This document shows positions 52,037-60,858 of a stretch of DNA of 64,000 bases, one piece after another. The position numbers were made by a program, and so were the translations under genes. Origin of the DNA: UBA11865 sp963749825 (GTDB lineage Bacteria; Chloroflexota; Anaerolineae; Promineifilales; Promineifilaceae); contig CAVVOI010000012.1 in the NCBI GenBank assembly GCA_963749825.1, forward strand, positions 124,001 to 188,000, read 5' to 3'. Numbering within the stretch: the stretch's first letter is position 1; the number at the start of each line of letters is the position of its first letter. The notes under the pieces were generated by a model. The model searched no databases and was not told where the DNA came from. It saw nothing but the letters and a program-made list of their open reading frames with translations.

Positions 52037-53676
52037 AAGCTGCAACCATCTCCATTTTCCGGCACTTATTCGCCTCAATTGCCGAGGAGATGGGCGTATC
52101 CCTGAGCCGCACGGCCTATAGTCCTAACATCAAAGAACGTCTCGATTTTAGCTGCGCCATTTTCCTTGGAGACGGGCGTCTTCTCGCACAAGCCGCCCAC
52201 ATCCCGGTCCATCTCGGCGCCATGCCAGCATCTGTGCGAGCAGCCATAAAGCTTTGTGCGCCATTTGACCCTGGTGATGTCGTCATCGCCAATGATCCAT
52301 ATTCGGGCGGAACTCACTTGCCAGACTTAACCATGATTTCACCAGCATTTCCAGTTTCTGGAGATAAATCAACGCCGGATTTTTTTGTGGCCAGTCGCGC
52401 CCACCACGCGGATATTGGAGGAAGCGCACCTGGTTCGATGCCAATATCTCAAGATATTTATCAAGAGGGGCTCATTATTCCACCCTGCAAACTATTCGCT
52501 GCTGGCGAAAGAAACGAGCCACTATGGCGCCTAATTCTCCATAATGTTCGCACGCCAATAGAACGGGAAGGTGATTTGATAGCCCAGTTGGCAGCAAATG
52601 CAATTGGAATTAAACGGCTAGAGCACCTGGTATCGCGATATGGTGTCGATGTTTGCTGGGAAGAAGCTGAAAACTTGATTCGCTATGCGGCCCGTATGAC
52701 CCAAGCGGCCGTCGAACTGATACCAGATGGCGCATATAATTTCATCGACTATTTAGACAATGATGGTCAAGGATCGGAGCCAGTGCCCATCAGGGTGAAG
52801 GTCACGATAGATGGCCAACAGATGACCGTTGATTTCAGCGGCACGGCGCCGGCAGTAGCTGGCAATTTGAATGCCGTCCCGGCAATTGTTGATTCAGCTG
52901 CCGTCTACTGCTTACGATGTATCGCCCTACACTTGATTGGCTCTGAATTGCCAATGAATGAGGGCGCTTTTGAACCATTGATCGTACAAACTAGACTAGG
53001 CTCATTGCTCAATCCTCTGCCGCCCCATGCTGTCTCGGCTGGAAATGTCGAAACGTCTCAACGGCTTGTGGACGTGATATTTGGAGCTTTAGCTCAAGCC
53101 CTGCCAAATGTAGTCCCATCGGCGAGTCAGGGTACGATGAATAATCTGACTTTTGGTAACAGAACCGGGCAAGGTCCCGCTCTTAATGTCAAAGACGGTC
53201 GAGAAAAGGAAAGCGCCAGTGACCGTCATGCTTCCTCGGTTTTCGCTTATTACGAAACACTTGCCGGAGGAATTGGGGCTGGGCATGATCGACAAGGCGG
53301 CGATGGGATGCATTCTCATATGAGCAACACCCGAAACACCCCGGTCGAGGCCTGGGAATTCGATTATCCGGTGCGAGTAGTCGAGTACCGTTACCGTGAC
53401 GACTCTGGAGGAGATGGATTACATCGAGGCGGCGACGGGCTTGTGAGAACAATTGAGTTCTTGGAGCCCGTCACCGCAACACTGGTAAGCGAAAGACGTC
53501 ACACACGGCCATACGGACTTATGGGCGGCAAACCGGGGGCGGCAGGTCTGAACAACTTGATTCGAGGCAATGAAATAAGGGAACTGCCTGGGAAAGTCAC
53601 CCTTGACTTGCTACCTGGTGATAGATTACAGGTACTGACACCAGGCGGTGGGGGCTGGGGGTCGCCTGATGGATGA
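52033..53676 (+). CDS. Hydantoinase B/oxoprolinase family protein (HyuB)
   Basis: 547 residues of the HyuB family (N-methylhydantoinase B, 5-oxoprolinase beta part and acetone carboxylase relatives). Motifs: RTAYSPNIKERLDFSCAIF near the N-terminus, HIPVHLGAMPASV, NDPYSGGTHLPDLT, ARAHHADIGGSAPGSMP, DFSGTAPAVAGNLNAV, GNVETSQRLVDV, and near the end GGKPGAAGLNN and LTPGGGGWG. Length is normal for bacterial HyuB. It usually works with an ATP-dependent HyuA subunit, which is not present on either side. The ATGA overlap ties it to the phosphoribosyltransferase gene, an unusual pairing. The 3' end overlaps the nucleotidyltransferase gene by eight bases. Confidence 0.9.
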   Translation: MKAATISIFRHLFASIAEEMGVSLSRTAYSPNIKERLDFSCAIFLGDGRLLAQAAHIPVHLGAMPASVRAAIKLCAPFDPGDVVIANDPYSGGTHLPDLTMISPAFPVSGDKSTPDFFVASRAHHADIGGSAPGSMPISQDIYQEGLIIPPCKLFAAGERNEPLWRLILHNVRTPIEREGDLIAQLAANAIGIKRLEHLVSRYGVDVCWEEAENLIRYAARMTQAAVELIPDGAYNFIDYLDNDGQGSEPVPIRVKVTIDGQQMTVDFSGTAPAVAGNLNAVPAIVDSAAVYCLRCIALHLIGSELPMNEGAFEPLIVQTRLGSLLNPLPPHAVSAGNVETSQRLVDVIFGALAQALPNVVPSASQGTMNNLTFGNRTGQGPALNVKDGREKESASDRHASSVFAYYETLAGGIGAGHDRQGGDGMHSHMSNTRNTPVEAWEFDYPVRVVEYRYRDDSGGDGLHRGGDGLVRTIEFLEPVTATLVSERRHTRPYGLMGGKPGAAGLNNLIRGNEIRELPGKVTLDLLPGDRLQVLTPGGGGWGSPDG

Positions 53677-54844
53677 GTTTGATTCTGACCCCAAACGATT
53701 TTTGCATTTAGCCATTGGATCCCATTACAGCCAAAAAGCGAAAGAGCGGTGGCTAGGTGCAAGCCGGTCAGGTGAAGTAGATTGGCAAGCCGTAGCGAAA
53801 CTTGCCTTTCCGGTTGGATTGGCCCCCTTACTTTTCGATTCGCTGGAAATGGGCAATCCAGAAGGTATTCCATCAAATATATTAACGCCCTTGAAGAATA
53901 GCTACTATGAAACAGCCTCAATCAACACGCTCGCACTGCACCATCTGAAAATCATATTGCGTCAATTCGCCAACAATGATATGCCAATCTTGCTACTGAA
54001 AGGTGCAGCTTTATTATTGACTGCCTATGATAATTTGGCATTAAGACCCATGGTTGATGTTGATCTACTCATGACCTATATGAATCTAAATGACGCTCTC
54101 GAAATTCTAGAAGGTATTGGTTACTTACCTCAATATCCACCACTCTTCGAGGATGAGAGCGGACTATTCTGGAATGAAGTCATGTTGGATTCGGACCAAG
54201 ACGGAGCACTTGCGCTTGAGTTACATTGGCATTTAATCGACAACCCTTATTATGCCCAGCGCTTGCCGGTGGAGATGCTTTTTCAGCGAGCGCAGACGGT
54301 AACTTTAGATTCCGTAATAGCCTTCATCCTTTCGCCAGAAGATCAGATATTGCACCTTTGCGCTCATAACTTATTCCATCATCTAGGTCAATTTCAGCGT
54401 GCGGCCGTAGATGCAGCTTTTGTTGTTCAAAAATACCAATCCACCCTGGAATGGGAGGCTTTGATCAAGACAGCAAGGTCAAATGATATGAGTCTAGCCC
54501 TAGCAATAACACTGCTGTCGGCGGCCGAAGAATGGTTCGCTCCCATACCAGATGATGTGCTAACAATCTTGAGAAATGTCCGGCCCACAAAAAAGGAATC
54601 ATTTTTTCTCAAAAGCCAGCGAAGTGGATTTCTCAAACTTTTCAGAACTTTCATTACTTTGCCAGGAACCCGAATGAAAACTCGTTTCTTAATCGGTCAG
54701 CTGTTTCCAAGCCCAGAGTATATGACCTGGCGTTACGGCACCTCCCCGTCCGATCGAAGGCCAATCGCATATTCAAGAAGATATTTTAGTGGTTTATCTA
54801 GGCTGATTGCAGAAATCACAGAGCGCGACGAATCAAACCAGTAG
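53669..54844 (+). CDS. Uncharacterised nucleotidyltransferase-family protein
   Basis: 391 residues from ATG 53669; a start seven codons earlier would lie within the HyuB C-terminus. The core resembles the NTP_transf_5 group (uncharacterised nucleotidyltransferases): the KGAALLLTAYDNLALRPMVDVDLLM block (K at about 112, then D-x-D) and HWHLIDNPYY, then HNLFHHL and the ARSNDMSLALAITL block. This family often lies in polysaccharide or peptide-modification clusters; its substrate is unknown. The next cluster (55-64 kb) is exopolysaccharide-related, but on the opposite strand. It overlaps HyuB by eight bases. Confidence 0.65.
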   Translation: MDEFDSDPKRFLHLAIGSHYSQKAKERWLGASRSGEVDWQAVAKLAFPVGLAPLLFDSLEMGNPEGIPSNILTPLKNSYYETASINTLALHHLKIILRQFANNDMPILLLKGAALLLTAYDNLALRPMVDVDLLMTYMNLNDALEILEGIGYLPQYPPLFEDESGLFWNEVMLDSDQDGALALELHWHLIDNPYYAQRLPVEMLFQRAQTVTLDSVIAFILSPEDQILHLCAHNLFHHLGQFQRAAVDAAFVVQKYQSTLEWEALIKTARSNDMSLALAITLLSAAEEWFAPIPDDVLTILRNVRPTKKESFFLKSQRSGFLKLFRTFITLPGTRMKTRFLIGQLFPSPEYMTWRYGTSPSDRRPIAYSRRYFSGLSRLIAEITERDESNQ

Positions 54845-54846
54845 AC

Positions 54847-54885
54847 AAAAAAAACCTGACCAACTGAGATCAACAATTGGTCAGG
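54847..54885 (-). terminator. Intrinsic terminator at the end of the exopolysaccharide cluster
   Basis: On the minus strand CCTGACCAA (54885-54877) pairs with TTGGTCAGG (54863-54855) around a 13-base loop and is followed by eight T (54854-54847). It lies about 70 bases after the BY-kinase stop, so it ends the minus-strand exopolysaccharide transcript. On the plus strand there is no T-tract, so it does not serve the nucleotidyltransferase gene. Confidence 0.8.
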
Positions 54886-54954
54886 TGATATTACAAATGA
54901 GTAGATAATTACCGAATATTGGTAGTTTGTTTCAAATTGGAAAGCGCACCACCA

Positions 54955-56640
54955 CTATTCTATTTCAGTGGTGCTTTTCGGCGCTTTTTGACGTCGCCAT
55001 CTGCTGGTACTCTTACCGTTAGTTGGAGCGGTGATCATTGGCTCTTCCTCTTGATCCTCCAAATAGTAGGAATGCCGATAGTAGTAGTATGAGTAGTAAC
55101 CCTCACTCCGCGGCGAGAGGCGATTCAGCACGACCCCGATAACGTGGGCGTTGCTGGATAACAATTGTTCTCCCGCCTGCCTTAATTGCGCCCCGCGTGT
55201 TTTTGAGGCATCGACAACCAACAAAACACTCTGAGAATGCCTGCTCAGAACCATTGCATCGGTGACTGCAAGAACGGGAGGACTGTCAATGATAACGTAA
55301 TCGTAATGCTGTTCCAGGGTTTGGAGCGCCACCTCCATCTTAGTTGATCCAAGCATCTCGGATGGATTTGGTGGTATCGGTCCGCTCGTTAATATATGCA
55401 GTCCCTCAACTGATGTTTGTTGAATGACGCGTCTTAAAGCTTTTAACGTCTGGTCACTATTGGGATCTAGATTAGCCTCAAGAAGTAAAGTTGTTAACCC
55501 TCCCTTCTGAGGCAATCTGAACAACTTATGCTGGACTGGTCTGCGCAGATCTGCGTCTATTAGGAGCACATTATTTCCAGCTTGAGCCATCACGATCGAC
55601 AGATTAGCCACCGTAAGACTCTTACCCTCGTCGGGACTGGGACTGGTGACCATTAAACGTATTTGATTCGGATTATCCACCGTTGAATATTGGATACCTG
55701 TACGCAAAACCCGGTATGCCTCCGTTGTCGGCGACCTGGGATGCGTGAGTGCCACGAGTTTACCCCCATCATCCTCTTCGTTTATTCGAGCGATCCCAGC
55801 AAGCGTAGCCAATCCGGTGACCTTGGTTACGGTATCAGGTGACTTGACCGAATCATCCAAATATTCGAGCAAATAGGCAGCTCCGGCCGCAATTGTAAAG
55901 CCAATGGCGGCCGCAACAATTACCGTGGTCGTCGTCCGGGGACCGACCGGTATCCGAGGTAATGCTGCCGGTTCGATGATGGTCAGCGTATTAATTGCGC
56001 CCTGCTGCGTGTTAGAGAGCATATTAGCGTAATTAGTCTGCATGGTTGTTAGCTTGGCCTGCAATCCTGCGATTTGATTTTGCAGATCTGAGATTTGCCG
56101 GGCGCTGAATACTCCGCCAAGCTCCTCTTGTTTTTGGGATATTTCATCTTGCGTTTCGAGGATTCTCATCTCGAGACCGTCGAGTTGTTCATTTATAAAG
56201 GCCTGACGCGATTGCTCTTCCTGTTCCGTGCTTGTCGGGCTCTCCAAAATCAATTGGCGCGCCGATTCATTGGCCACGGCTTGAGCACGCTCCGGGCTTG
56301 TATCGTTCACAGTTATCTCAATTAGCTGCGTCTCAGGAACAGCCCGAACAACAATTTCGGGCAGCCATGTCAAGCCAAGCGCCTCCATCGTTGCCGTTCG
56401 AACCGGTTCTCTTGATGCGATTTCAGCATATGTTTGAGCCAATTGTTGGGTCAGCCAAAATTCTGTGCCTGTTGGATTTGGATTGTCGATAGCCCTGCCG
56501 ATCGTAAGCGTGGTCCGTGCCCGGAAAATGTCCGCTTGTTGCTGAGCAACCATAAAGCTAGCCAGTGTCGCGACCAGCGTCGCCGACAGGATCAGCCACC
56601 ACCATTTTTTCAGAGGTACGATATACTCTTTTAATTCCAT
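54955..56640 (-). CDS. Polysaccharide chain-length/BY-kinase fusion (Wzc/CapAB-like)
   Basis: 561 residues. Residues 1-32 carry a Wzz helix after ELKEYIVPLKKWWW, the periplasmic part continues to about 235 (with coiled-coil stretches at 150-205), and a second helix is at 238-256. The cytoplasmic tyrosine autokinase domain (300-510) has Walker A SPSPDEGKS (333-341), Walker A' VLLIDADLRRP (358-368) and Walker B VIIDSPPVL (449-457). The C-terminus has a Tyr cluster (Y515, 516, 518-521, 525, 526), the autophosphorylation tail of such kinases. It controls exopolysaccharide polymerisation and export. Fused form is of proteobacterial/Chloroflexi type. A TTGCCG-N17-TATTAT promoter lies upstream. Confidence 0.94.
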   Translation of the reverse strand: MELKEYIVPLKKWWWLILSATLVATLASFMVAQQQADIFRARTTLTIGRAIDNPNPTGTEFWLTQQLAQTYAEIASREPVRTATMEALGLTWLPEIVVRAVPETQLIEITVNDTSPERAQAVANESARQLILESPTSTEQEEQSRQAFINEQLDGLEMRILETQDEISQKQEELGGVFSARQISDLQNQIAGLQAKLTTMQTNYANMLSNTQQGAINTLTIIEPAALPRIPVGPRTTTTVIVAAAIGFTIAAGAAYLLEYLDDSVKSPDTVTKVTGLATLAGIARINEEDDGGKLVALTHPRSPTTEAYRVLRTGIQYSTVDNPNQIRLMVTSPSPDEGKSLTVANLSIVMAQAGNNVLLIDADLRRPVQHKLFRLPQKGGLTTLLLEANLDPNSDQTLKALRRVIQQTSVEGLHILTSGPIPPNPSEMLGSTKMEVALQTLEQHYDYVIIDSPPVLAVTDAMVLSRHSQSVLLVVDASKTRGAQLRQAGEQLLSSNAHVIGVVLNRLSPRSEGYYSYYYYRHSYYLEDQEEEPMITAPTNGKSTSRWRRQKAPKSTTEIE

Positions 56641-56707
56641 AAGCTTAATTCAACGAGAGTGAGATTGGCTAAAATAAATATATCTCGACCTGACGAGATT
56701 GACGACC

Positions 56708-56736
56708 ATAATAAATTGATCCTTCGTATACGGCAA
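56708..56736 (-). promoter_or_regulatory. Candidate promoter for the BY-kinase gene
   Basis: On the minus strand TTGCCG (56736-56731) and TATTAT (56713-56708) with 17 bases between. Four of six and five of six matches. A small hairpin ATCTCG/CGAGAT (about 56684-56701) lies downstream in the predicted leader, which reaches the ATG at 56640. Confidence 0.45.
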
Positions 56737-56868
56737 CTATCCGCTGAAACTCAATCAGTATTCCTACAGCCCGCGTGCTTTTTCTGCAACCATTGAGATT
56801 GGATTTTTTTACTTGTTGACCGAATCCTAAACACTAAGTACTTGATTTCTCAGTAAGCACAAAGCGAC

Positions 56869-58131
56869 TCAATTTAACAATTGGTCATAAATATCATCCA
56901 ATTGGGTATAAATCTTCCGCCAATCATACTTTTCCTCAACCAAAGCCAGACCATCTTGAATTAGCCGGCCGGCCAGTCGTTTGTCGGTCATCACCTTTAC
57001 GACCGCTCGGGAAAACTCAAAGGGATCATCGGCAAGCAGAATATTGCGCCCATTTTCGGTGTCGATACCCTCCGCACCGATAGTCGTGGAAACAATCGGT
57101 ATTCCCCACTGCCAAGCCGTCAAAATTTTTACCCGCATGCCTCCGGCCGCATGAACCGGAACCACAAATACCTTGCTCTGGTCAATTAATGGTCCCGGAT
57201 CAGCAACGAAACCCTTGACCTCAATGTGGCCGAAAATTGCGGACCGTGGATTGGCCAGGGTCTGGACGCTAGGCGGAGGATCTTTCCCAGCAACAATGAA
57301 ATTGGCATCTGGGATCTGATTCAATATTAATGGCATCACAGAATGAGCAAACCAAAGAACGCCGTCCCGATTGGGCGGCCAAAACATAGTGCCCAGATGA
57401 CAAATCTGATTTCGTTTTTCTCTAGCTTGATTTGGAGGTTGTCCATTAGGCTCTACGCAGATCGGAATCGTTCTTATTTTTGAAGTGATTTGTTCGGCTT
57501 CCATGCCCGAGAAAAGGCTAAGAAGTGTTCGCTTATCTTGGTCGGTAACTGTTAGGATATGATCGAATTTCCGGCAAAGATCAGCTTCGTACCGCGCTAA
57601 AAAGCGCCCTTCTCTTCGCCAAATGAAAGCACGAATTCCTTCCTCATATTTTGCTTGACGCTCAACAAACTGAAAGAGAGCATTATGCTCATCGAGCACC
57701 AGCTGTGGTTTACTTTTTGTATCGCTATACGAATATGCATAAAGGCCATATTGGGCCATTGACGTTTGATCAGCGTGTATCGCGTTAAATTGTTTTTCTT
57801 GCACCAGGCGTCCTAACAGTCGCTCCATCCTCTTTTGCTGGTCGCGCCTGATAACAGCCGGTTCCCCACTCCAAAAACTCGATGCCATAGCCAAAATATC
57901 TCGCCGCATCGATCGCCGCATCGGAACTGTGATGACCTCTTCACAATATTGTTCCAGGTGCTTAATATCGGCCGCACTATCGCTCGAGCGTACGAAAGAA
58001 ACCAGAGTAACGCGATGCCGCCTTGCCAGGTAGCGCAGCATATAATAGGCGCGAATCTTTGGGCCACCGACCAATGGATATGGTAGCACCTGGGTCAGGA
58101 AGAGGATGTTTAAAGATTCTGTTGTTGGCAA
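56869..58131 (-). CDS. GT4-family glycosyltransferase
   Basis: 420 residues with the GT-B fold. The N-terminal domain starts LNILFLTQVLPYPLVGGPKIRAYYML, the usual GT4 glycine-rich beginning. The middle contains HADQTSMAQYG and LDEHNAL. The C-terminal domain carries CHLGTMFWPPNRDGVLWF, VVPVHAAGGMRVKILTAWQWGIPIVST (the nucleotide-sugar E/x7/E region reads with G-M-R-V-K-I) and IGAEGID, followed by the closing helix EEKYDWRKIY. It transfers a sugar from a nucleotide sugar to a lipid-linked growing glycan in the cytoplasm. Donor unknown. 13 bases after the polyprenyl-phosphate transferase gene. Confidence 0.87.
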   Translation of the reverse strand: MPTTESLNILFLTQVLPYPLVGGPKIRAYYMLRYLARRHRVTLVSFVRSSDSAADIKHLEQYCEEVITVPMRRSMRRDILAMASSFWSGEPAVIRRDQQKRMERLLGRLVQEKQFNAIHADQTSMAQYGLYAYSYSDTKSKPQLVLDEHNALFQFVERQAKYEEGIRAFIWRREGRFLARYEADLCRKFDHILTVTDQDKRTLLSLFSGMEAEQITSKIRTIPICVEPNGQPPNQAREKRNQICHLGTMFWPPNRDGVLWFAHSVMPLILNQIPDANFIVAGKDPPPSVQTLANPRSAIFGHIEVKGFVADPGPLIDQSKVFVVPVHAAGGMRVKILTAWQWGIPIVSTTIGAEGIDTENGRNILLADDPFEFSRAVVKVMTDKRLAGRLIQDGLALVEEKYDWRKIYTQLDDIYDQLLN

Positions 58132-58144
58132 TGAAACGCCTATC

Positions 58145-59638
58145 TTAACGGCCTTGAAAAGCTAGGACCTTTGATACTGTTCGAAGAATTATGATGGTAT
58201 CAATCCATGGGCCGGCACGTTTGAGGTAATACAAATCATATTCGAGCTTTTCTTGAGCGAGCTCCACAGAATCTCCATAATCCTGGTGTATTTGGGCCCA
58301 ACCAGAGATACCAGGACGCAACGAATGGCGGACCCGATAAAAGGGGATGCTCTGCGAAAGGTCATCGACAAATTCGGGCCGTTCCGGCCGCGGACCTATC
58401 AGGCTCATTTCTCCTTTCATGACATTGAGAACTTGGGGTAATTCGTCAAGGTGGGTAAGGCGAAGCCAGCGCCCAAAAGATGTTACCCTTTCGTCGTCCT
58501 CTCTGGTCCAGACAGCCCCACTGTGACGTTCGGCATCAGGTACCATGGACCTGAATTTTATGACTCGAAACACTTTGCCACCTTGCCCAACTCGCCGTTG
58601 TCTAAAAAACAAGGGGCCAGGGGTTACAAATGCATTGACAATGGCAACAATAGGTATCAAGAATGCGAGGAACAAGATGCCAAAGAAGGCGCCAATGATA
58701 TCTACTATGCGCTTGAGAACCAGGTACATACGATAGAAAGGGCTATCTGGTTGACCTGCAACCTGTTCGATATTCTGTCTGGCATGCTCAATGGCCACTC
58801 TTCCCGTTAATCGCTCGTATATCGTTGGCATTGTCACAATTGGCACTCCCATTTCCCGGCAGTCAAGGATGGCCTCAAAAAGTTGCGGACAGATTGTCTG
58901 AGTATGGGTTATGGCAATGACAAGCTCATCGATCTCAAGTGAGTGGACCAGCTGCACGAGTTGGCTACTATCTCCGAGTACTGGCACACCGGCTACATCG
59001 GTACTCCTACGGCCGGGATCATCATCGATGAATCCAATTAGTTGATGTCCGGATCCCAGGAATGGATCTAATTTTTCGCCCTTATTCACACCCCTCAATA
59101 CTTCTACCAGATCCAGGCCACTCGTACCGGCTCCAATCACCAGTGACCGTATTTGAAAGGCTGGTTGAGCAAAGAGCATAGCATAAAGTAATCGCCAACC
59201 AACGACGGCTACGACGGCCGAGGTAACAAAGATAAAGCCATAACTTCGATTCTCAAGGGGTGGCGTAAGCCAGGGTATCGCGACGTATACTATGCCTGTC
59301 AAGGTAACAGCGGCGGCAATAGCCCAATAACCATAAGCTGGCGCAGCGGCTCTTGCCAGATTATAGGCATCGAAAGCGACTGCCATTACCGCCCAGACGA
59401 ATGCCAGGGTAACGAACCATTTAATATTGAAGAATATCGCTGGCACGCTCATGATTAGATCGGTTCGAAGAATTACCGCCAAAATTAACGCCAGAAACAA
59501 TAACAAAGTATCAACAATTGCAAGGATAAATTTACGCTCTGAAACACGTAATCTCAAGGATGTTTTTCGAGCGCCTTGCCTTTGATCTAGCGCCAAGCGA
59601 GTTCTGGTTTCTTTGTCTGTTTTATGCAGCGAGGACAT
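58145..59638 (-). CDS. Undecaprenyl-phosphate sugar phosphotransferase (WcaJ/WbaP-like)
   Basis: 497 residues. Four helices lie in the first 170 residues (38-58, 66-84, 100-120, 130-150), then a CoA-binding-like cytoplasmic region with LVIGAGTSGLDLVEVL, then the transferase core: a helix at about 310-335 and the motifs PLFFRQRRVGQGGKVFRVIKFRSM, THLDELPQVLNVMKGEMSLIGPRPERPEFV and RHSLRPGISGWAQI. This is the priming enzyme that moves a sugar 1-phosphate from a UDP- or GDP-sugar to undecaprenyl phosphate to start exopolysaccharide repeat units. Such proteins often act on glucose or galactose; the specific sugar is not shown by the motifs. Full length and intact. Confidence 0.94.
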   Translation of the reverse strand: MSSLHKTDKETRTRLALDQRQGARKTSLRLRVSERKFILAIVDTLLLFLALILAVILRTDLIMSVPAIFFNIKWFVTLAFVWAVMAVAFDAYNLARAAAPAYGYWAIAAAVTLTGIVYVAIPWLTPPLENRSYGFIFVTSAVVAVVGWRLLYAMLFAQPAFQIRSLVIGAGTSGLDLVEVLRGVNKGEKLDPFLGSGHQLIGFIDDDPGRRSTDVAGVPVLGDSSQLVQLVHSLEIDELVIAITHTQTICPQLFEAILDCREMGVPIVTMPTIYERLTGRVAIEHARQNIEQVAGQPDSPFYRMYLVLKRIVDIIGAFFGILFLAFLIPIVAIVNAFVTPGPLFFRQRRVGQGGKVFRVIKFRSMVPDAERHSGAVWTREDDERVTSFGRWLRLTHLDELPQVLNVMKGEMSLIGPRPERPEFVDDLSQSIPFYRVRHSLRPGISGWAQIHQDYGDSVELAQEKLEYDLYYLKRAGPWIDTIIILRTVSKVLAFQGR

Positions 59639-59671
59639 GAAATGGCAATCTGAATGAATTAACCAATGAGA

Positions 59672-60784
59672 TTAGGTATCACTGACGGATTGGTATAATT
59701 GAAACAGTGACTGCGTCTCTTGGAAACGTCGATTATCATACCATTTTCGCCCCTCACTGCCCATGACGCGAAGGTTTTTTGAATCACCCATTGCACGTCC
59801 AAATGCACTGGCCAATTCAATAGGATTCTTGGGATCGACCACGTATCCGGTCTTTTTCTCCTCGACATATTCTGGAAGCGCGCCTGTCCGCGTGACAATG
59901 ACCGATTTTTTGAAGTAATATGCCGAAGCAATGAGACTTGATTGAGTAGCATCGCGATACGGTAATACGACGAGACTACAATTTGAAAACAAATTTATCG
60001 CTTCACTATCTTGGATCAAACGATTACGAAACTCGATACCACTTGGCAATGAGATCCCTTCTGATTGAGGAAAATTTCCGGGACCAGCCAGAATAAGACG
60101 AATTTGCCCAGGATCACAGAAGATATGTGATTGCGAGAAAATTTCAAAAGCTTCAATCAACGTATCTATCCCCTTATACCTCTCGAGTCGGCCAAAGAAA
60201 AGAATAAAGGGATCGTATCGGATTGCTAAATCCATGATATCGAGTTCTTTGGTTCGTTGATAGCTTAAGAATAAAAACATCAACGGTGTATAACTTACTC
60301 TGTGTTCCTCAATCCCCATCTGGAGTAACCTTTGCCGGTAACATTTTCCATGAACGAGGATGTGATCCGCCGAATGAATAATGAGATAATTCCAGGTTTT
60401 TAGCAGGTTAGGCAAGCGTGTGCCTGAATGGGGATCCAAGTCGTGAATCGTATGGATGACCTGGATTTCTTTGGAACGTAACCGGCGAACCAAATATACA
60501 TTCCATAGATGTGGTCCGGTAACATGCACCAGATCGGGTTCCAAGTCCTCAATTTGTTTGACCACTGCAGATAGTCGCCTCAACTGGAGTCCATCCCGAG
60601 ATAAACCTGTCGATGTTATCGGAATAGATGCAACAACTTTAACGTTCTGCGAATAACGATCAGCCGGGTATCCTTTCATCGTCACCAAACTGACTTTATG
60701 CGCTTCAACCATCCGGTTGGCAAGATCAGCTGTATATTGGTGCATACCGAAAGCTGGCGACAGCAAAACGTACACCAATTTCAT
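59672..60784 (-). CDS. GT4-family glycosyltransferase
   Basis: 370 residues with the GT-B fold. N-terminal block MKLVYVLLSPAFGMHQYTADLANRM, then VHVTGPHLWNVYLVRRL and IHTIHDLDPHSG. The C-terminal nucleotide-sugar domain has LFFGRLERYKGIDTLIEAF, LILAGPGNFP, VVLPYRDATQSSLIASAYYFKKSVIVT and GALPEYVEE. The E-x7-E motif reads with S/A at the usual glutamate positions, as in several GT4 subgroups. Donor and acceptor unknown. Downstream gene (polyprenyl-phosphate transferase) is 33 bases away, so it belongs to the same operon. Confidence 0.87.
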   Translation of the reverse strand: MKLVYVLLSPAFGMHQYTADLANRMVEAHKVSLVTMKGYPADRYSQNVKVVASIPITSTGLSRDGLQLRRLSAVVKQIEDLEPDLVHVTGPHLWNVYLVRRLRSKEIQVIHTIHDLDPHSGTRLPNLLKTWNYLIIHSADHILVHGKCYRQRLLQMGIEEHRVSYTPLMFLFLSYQRTKELDIMDLAIRYDPFILFFGRLERYKGIDTLIEAFEIFSQSHIFCDPGQIRLILAGPGNFPQSEGISLPSGIEFRNRLIQDSEAINLFSNCSLVVLPYRDATQSSLIASAYYFKKSVIVTRTGALPEYVEEKKTGYVVDPKNPIELASAFGRAMGDSKNLRVMGSEGRKWYDNRRFQETQSLFQLYQSVSDT

Positions 60785-60858
60785 GCTACATGCGAAATCT
60801 TATCTTAATGGTTATAAGCGCCATTTCCTTCCTTGGCATTTCGAAACGCCTTCCATCG

